Assembly (NCBI GenBank): GCA_002726395.1
Contig: PBTA01000038.1
Coordinates: forward strand, 1 to 18,322
DNA length: 18,322 nt
Source: Methanobacteriota archaeon
GTDB lineage: Archaea > Thermoplasmatota > Poseidoniia > Poseidoniales > Poseidoniaceae
Direction of reading: 5' to 3'
The notes under the pieces were generated by a model, which was not told the origin of the DNA, searched no databases, and saw nothing but the letters and a program-made list of their open reading frames with translations. Numbering within the stretch: the first letter of the stretch is position 1; each line of letters opens with the position of its first letter. The position numbers were made by a program, and so were the translations under genes. Shown one piece after another: positions 15,275-18,322 of this stretch.

Positions 15275-15283
15275 GATAAAATA
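15275..15283 (+). promoter_or_regulatory. Possible TATA box for hppA
   Basis: GATAAAATA about 53-61 bases upstream of the hppA ATG; the predicted start site near 15306 would give a leader of about 30 bases containing the AGGTG ribosome site. Weak because the region is AT-rich. Confidence 0.3.
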
Positions 15284-15335
15284 GGGGAACCACTTATGAG
15301 GAGTTCTCGGGTCGCCGGCTCAATAGGTGCTTATT

Positions 15336-17438
15336 ATGGATATTACAAATATACCTTTGATTGCAGCAGTGACCGGCCTTTTTGGTCTGATAATTGCTTT
15401 TGGACTGTACATGAGAGTAAATAAAGTGAAAATCGACAACAAAACAGTTGCCGACATCACTGAAGAGATACAAGACGGTGCTATGGCCTTTTTACAGGCA
15501 GAGTATAAAATTCTTGGAATCTTCGTCGTAGTTGTTGGTGCGCTATTGTTCGTGCTCAACGATGTCGAGACCACCTTGGCCTTCTTTGCTGGTGCACTGG
15601 CATCGGTGGCAGCAGGTTTCTCTGGGATGAAAGCAGCAACTTCGGCTAATGGAAGAACTGCAATGGCCGCTAAGAATGGCGGACAATCTGCAGCCCTCGC
15701 AGTATCTTACAACGGCGGCGCCGTTATGGGTCTTTCAGTCGGTGGACTTGGTCTGCTCGGTATCTCACTAGTTGCTTACTGGTTAGGTGCTGGTGACGCA
15801 GCTGGGTCTGGCGAAGATGCGGCTGCTAGTGGTCTAAACATCATTAAGGCAGCAGCAGGATTTGGTATGGGGGCTTCTTCAATTGCTCTGTTCGCTCGTG
15901 TTGGTGGTGGAATTTACACCAAGGCAGCTGACGTTGGTGCTGACCTAGTTGGTAAGGTTGAAGCTGGTATTCCAGAAGACGACCCAAGAAATCCTGGTGT
16001 TATTGCCGACAACGTTGGCGACAACGTTGGTGACGTAGCAGGAATGGGTGCTGATATCTTCGAATCATTTGTCGGCTCTATTATTGCAGCAATGATCATC
16101 GCTAACGAATTCACTACTCCAAACGCAGCAGATTATGTGCTTCTGCCAATCCTGCTTGGATTCATTGGTTACACTGCTTCTATTATTGGTGTGTTCTCAA
16201 TGGCCTTCCTAAAGAATGGCAAAGACCCGGCAGCCGCGCTTAGAAATACCACCTTCATTGCAGCAATTTTATTTGCAGTAGGTGGTTATGCTGCAATTCA
16301 ACAAGGTTTCATTGACGTCAAGTACGGCGTCATGCACTCAGTAGTTCTTGGTAGCGTCGTTGGTATTCTAATCGGTTTAGTTACCGAGTACTACACCGGT
16401 ATCGAGCCAGTATTTGGCATCAAGACCAAGGCTATTCCACACATTGGTGAAATGTCCAAGACTGGACCAGCAACCAATGCTATTGCTGGATTATCAGTTG
16501 GCATGATGTCAACATTCATTCCAATTCTATTGATTGCTCTGGGTATTCTTGGCGCTAACGAATTTGGCGGTGAGGACTTGGGATTGTACTGTATTGCTAT
16601 GGCTGCTATGGGTATGCTAGCAACGGTTGGTGTAACAATGACTGTCGATGCTTACGGTCCAGTAGCTGACAATGCTGGTGGAATTGCTGAGATGAGTGGA
16701 CTTGGAGATGATGTCCGGGCAATTACTGATGAACTAGATTCTATCGGTAACACTACCGCAGCAGTTGGTAAAGGATTCGCAATCGGTTCAGCGGCTTTGA
16801 CTTCCCTAGCATTGTTTGCCGCATATACTGCAACCATCGATGGTGGAGTAAATCTCGACCTAACTGAGCCAATAGTAGTCATCGGATTACTAATTGGTGG
16901 CGGACTACCATTCGTTGTTGCGGCTATGACTATGACTTCAGTTGGTAAGGCTGCGGGCGATATGGTTATTGAAATCCGAAGACAATTCAAAGAAATTGAC
17001 GGACTACTAGAAGGCAGAGAAGGTGTTAAGCCTGATTCCAAGAAATGTGTCGATATCTCAACACAAGCAGCTCTAAGAGAAATGGTCGGTCCCGGTGTAG
17101 TAGCAATTGCTGCACCAGTGATTGTTGGTTTTGTGCTTGGAACTCAAGCCCTTGGTGGTATGTTGGCAGGTTCTCTAGTCACTGGTGTTCTAATGGCGCT
17201 ATTCATGGCTAATGCTGGTGGTGCTTGGGACAACGCCAAGAAAGCTATTGAACAAGGTCACATTGAAGGTGCAAAGAAGGGCGACAGTGCCCACGATGCA
17301 GCAGTTATTGGTGATACAATTGGTGATCCATTCAAAGACACCTCTGGTCCTTCACTCAATATTCTAATCAAGTTGATGTCCATTGTTGCGGTAGTTCTTG
17401 CCGGAACTGGGAAGTTGAATGATACAGGTCTTCTTTGA
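15336..17438 (+). CDS. hppA: Membrane-bound ion-pumping pyrophosphatase, K+-dependent type
   Basis: 700 residues, the usual size, with about 16 hydrophobic segments; it hydrolyses pyrophosphate to pump H+ (or Na+) across the cytoplasmic membrane, saving energy from biosynthetic PPi. Hallmarks: GIPEDDPRNPGVIADNVG followed by DNVGDVAGMGADIFE (about residues 210-250, Mg-PPi binding), TVDAYGPVADNAGGIAEM and GDTIGDPFKDTSGPS near the end. IGNTTAAVGKGF (about 470-481) has Ala at the position that is Lys in K+-independent enzymes, and Gly just before KGF, which points to the K+-dependent subclass. H+ versus Na+ transport cannot be decided by eye. The ATG at 15336 is favoured over GTG 15327 because AGGTG (15325-15329) is its ribosome site. 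It is divergent from the NifU-like gene; the next gene follows after 60 bases. Confidence 0.97.
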   Translation: MDITNIPLIAAVTGLFGLIIAFGLYMRVNKVKIDNKTVADITEEIQDGAMAFLQAEYKILGIFVVVVGALLFVLNDVETTLAFFAGALASVAAGFSGMKAATSANGRTAMAAKNGGQSAALAVSYNGGAVMGLSVGGLGLLGISLVAYWLGAGDAAGSGEDAAASGLNIIKAAAGFGMGASSIALFARVGGGIYTKAADVGADLVGKVEAGIPEDDPRNPGVIADNVGDNVGDVAGMGADIFESFVGSIIAAMIIANEFTTPNAADYVLLPILLGFIGYTASIIGVFSMAFLKNGKDPAAALRNTTFIAAILFAVGGYAAIQQGFIDVKYGVMHSVVLGSVVGILIGLVTEYYTGIEPVFGIKTKAIPHIGEMSKTGPATNAIAGLSVGMMSTFIPILLIALGILGANEFGGEDLGLYCIAMAAMGMLATVGVTMTVDAYGPVADNAGGIAEMSGLGDDVRAITDELDSIGNTTAAVGKGFAIGSAALTSLALFAAYTATIDGGVNLDLTEPIVVIGLLIGGGLPFVVAAMTMTSVGKAAGDMVIEIRRQFKEIDGLLEGREGVKPDSKKCVDISTQAALREMVGPGVVAIAAPVIVGFVLGTQALGGMLAGSLVTGVLMALFMANAGGAWDNAKKAIEQGHIEGAKKGDSAHDAAVIGDTIGDPFKDTSGPSLNILIKLMSIVAVVLAGTGKLNDTGLL

Positions 17439-17454
17439 TTAGAATCTCAAAGAA
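17431..17454 (+). terminator. Hairpin at the 3' end of hppA
   Basis: TTCTTTGA (17431-17438, including the hppA TGA) and TCAAAGAA (17447-17454) are perfect 8-base arms with an 8-base loop. No oligo-T follows, so it is not a typical archaeal terminator; it may protect the hppA mRNA 3' end. Confidence 0.3.
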
Positions 17455-17498
17455 CTTAGAAGCGTTAGGCTTTCAAAAGAAGTCCAACAGGCGTAGAC

Positions 17499-18322
17499 AT
17501 GCGTGCTTACCTGCTGGCGCTTTTGATGATGACAGTCAGCCTTGCTGGTTGCATAAGTGATGAGAGTACTACTGCCTCTGGTATTGGTGATACTACCGAA
17601 GATGAATTAGCCCTGCCAGACTGGCAAATTGGTGATCAGTGGCTCTACACATTCATCACTCCAGAGTTTGGTGAAGACAGTGCTCGGTTAGTTGTTGCAG
17701 ACATTCGAGAAGATGACGGTCTGTTCATGCTGGGGATTTCTTCAGAAGGCGAGGCACAACGCCACGCAGTAATCAATCACAATCCATTCCTTGGCAGAGT
17801 GACCATGGATGGTTTATCGGTTTATGAGAATGGTGAGCCACAAGCGGTATTCAATTTCCCTTGGGCAGTTGGCAACAGTTGGAACTTTAGATTACTCGGC
17901 CAAGATTGGTCGGCTAGTACCGATAAAATCTACAATGGCGAAGTCACGGTTTCAGCAACATCAAGTGAGGACCACACACTCAACTACGTATTTAGTGGTC
18001 GAGAGGGATTTATTAAGAATTTACAATGGACTGATAGTGAGGGTGTTGACAACTTAGCAATGAACCTCAATGTCAAGGATATCGGCTATACCGGTGATGT
18101 CTTCTTTTACCGTGCTGGTGATATTCACGATAACTTGTATGAAGAAAACGACCAGGAAGTTTACGACACTTTCCTAGATGAAGGATACTCCCCAAATGAG
18201 GCATGGGATACCTTGGTCTGGTATCTTGATGTCGAGATAAGCCAACAAGGTGGCTCAGGCTCACTTAGTATCAAAGACCACCAAGGCGCCTCACCGTTAA
18301 CTAGAGCGTGGGGTGCAGGAGC
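17499..18322 (+). CDS. Lipoprotein, function unknown, 3'-truncated
   Basis: The frame from ATG 17499 is open to the window end (274 codons, no stop), so the gene continues beyond. It begins with a lipoprotein signal: basic start (MRAYLLALLMM), hydrophobic core, and lipobox SLAGC with Cys at residue 18, which is followed by an acidic, Ser/Thr-rich linker (SDESTTASGIGDTTED). The remainder alternates hydrophobic and polar residues like an all-beta exported domain (PDWQIGDQWLYTFITPEFG, then WAVGNSWNFRLLG), rich in Asp, Trp and Gly. The family is not recognised; the W..GD.W.Y pattern is common in archaeal secreted proteins. Sixty bases separate it from hppA. No clear Shine-Dalgarno is seen (AGGCGT upstream is weak). 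Confidence 0.8.
   Translation, partial: MRAYLLALLMMTVSLAGCISDESTTASGIGDTTEDELALPDWQIGDQWLYTFITPEFGEDSARLVVADIREDDGLFMLGISSEGEAQRHAVINHNPFLGRVTMDGLSVYENGEPQAVFNFPWAVGNSWNFRLLGQDWSASTDKIYNGEVTVSATSSEDHTLNYVFSGREGFIKNLQWTDSEGVDNLAMNLNVKDIGYTGDVFFYRAGDIHDNLYEENDQEVYDTFLDEGYSPNEAWDTLVWYLDVEISQQGGSGSLSIKDHQGASPLTRAWGAG

Noticed and set aside
15295..15425. Short open frame starting at ATG 15295 overlapping the hppA start
   Set aside because: About 43 codons, out of frame with hppA, no ribosome site or recognisable sequence; most likely chance.
16652..17041. Minus-strand frame inside hppA
   Set aside because: Shadow of a strongly conserved coding gene; Ser/Pro/Ile-rich composition is an artefact of the antisense frame.

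Overview
The window looks like a piece of a marine planktonic euryarchaeal genome, most likely Marine Group II / Candidatus Poseidoniales (Thermoplasmatota). This is an inference from a compact archaellum (archaeal flagellum) locus, AT-rich composition, acidic proteins, very tight gene packing, a lipobox lipoprotein and a membrane pyrophosphatase. No marker gene fixes the taxonomy. I saw no tRNA, rRNA, CRISPR array, insertion sequence or phage gene.

Region 1 (1-3262, + strand) holds two large unrecognised genes that overlap each other: a membrane-anchored protein with Ig-like extracellular domains (its 5' end lies outside the window) and an acidic, helical protein with a C-terminal beta domain. 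They run into Region 2 (3324-10747), the archaellum operon: two archaellins, an ArlC/D/E-like protein, ArlF, ArlG, ArlH, the ATPase ArlI and the membrane platform ArlJ. Genes overlap or are spaced by only a few bases and mostly have clear Shine-Dalgarno sites, so they are probably one transcription unit. The striking anomaly is an in-frame TAA in arlH, three codons after the Walker A motif, which separates Walker A from Walker B. ArlF carries an extra beta-repeat-like insert, and the archaellin signal peptides are acidic instead of basic. A small Pro/Gln-rich membrane protein follows arlJ.

Region 3 (11263-14400, - strand) is a compact cluster read as polX, a 65-residue membrane protein, a 104-residue unknown, then nth: a plausible base-excision-repair unit. 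Nth lacks the usual four-cysteine Fe-S pattern and PolX has an insertion in its palm domain.

Region 4 (14500-18322) has a small membrane protein (+), a NifU-domain Fe-S protein (-), a divergently transcribed K+-dependent-type membrane pyrophosphatase (hppA, +), and the start of a lipoprotein gene that runs off the window. Both tail-to-tail gene pairs in the window (11262/11263 and 14832/14833) have zero bases between stop codons.
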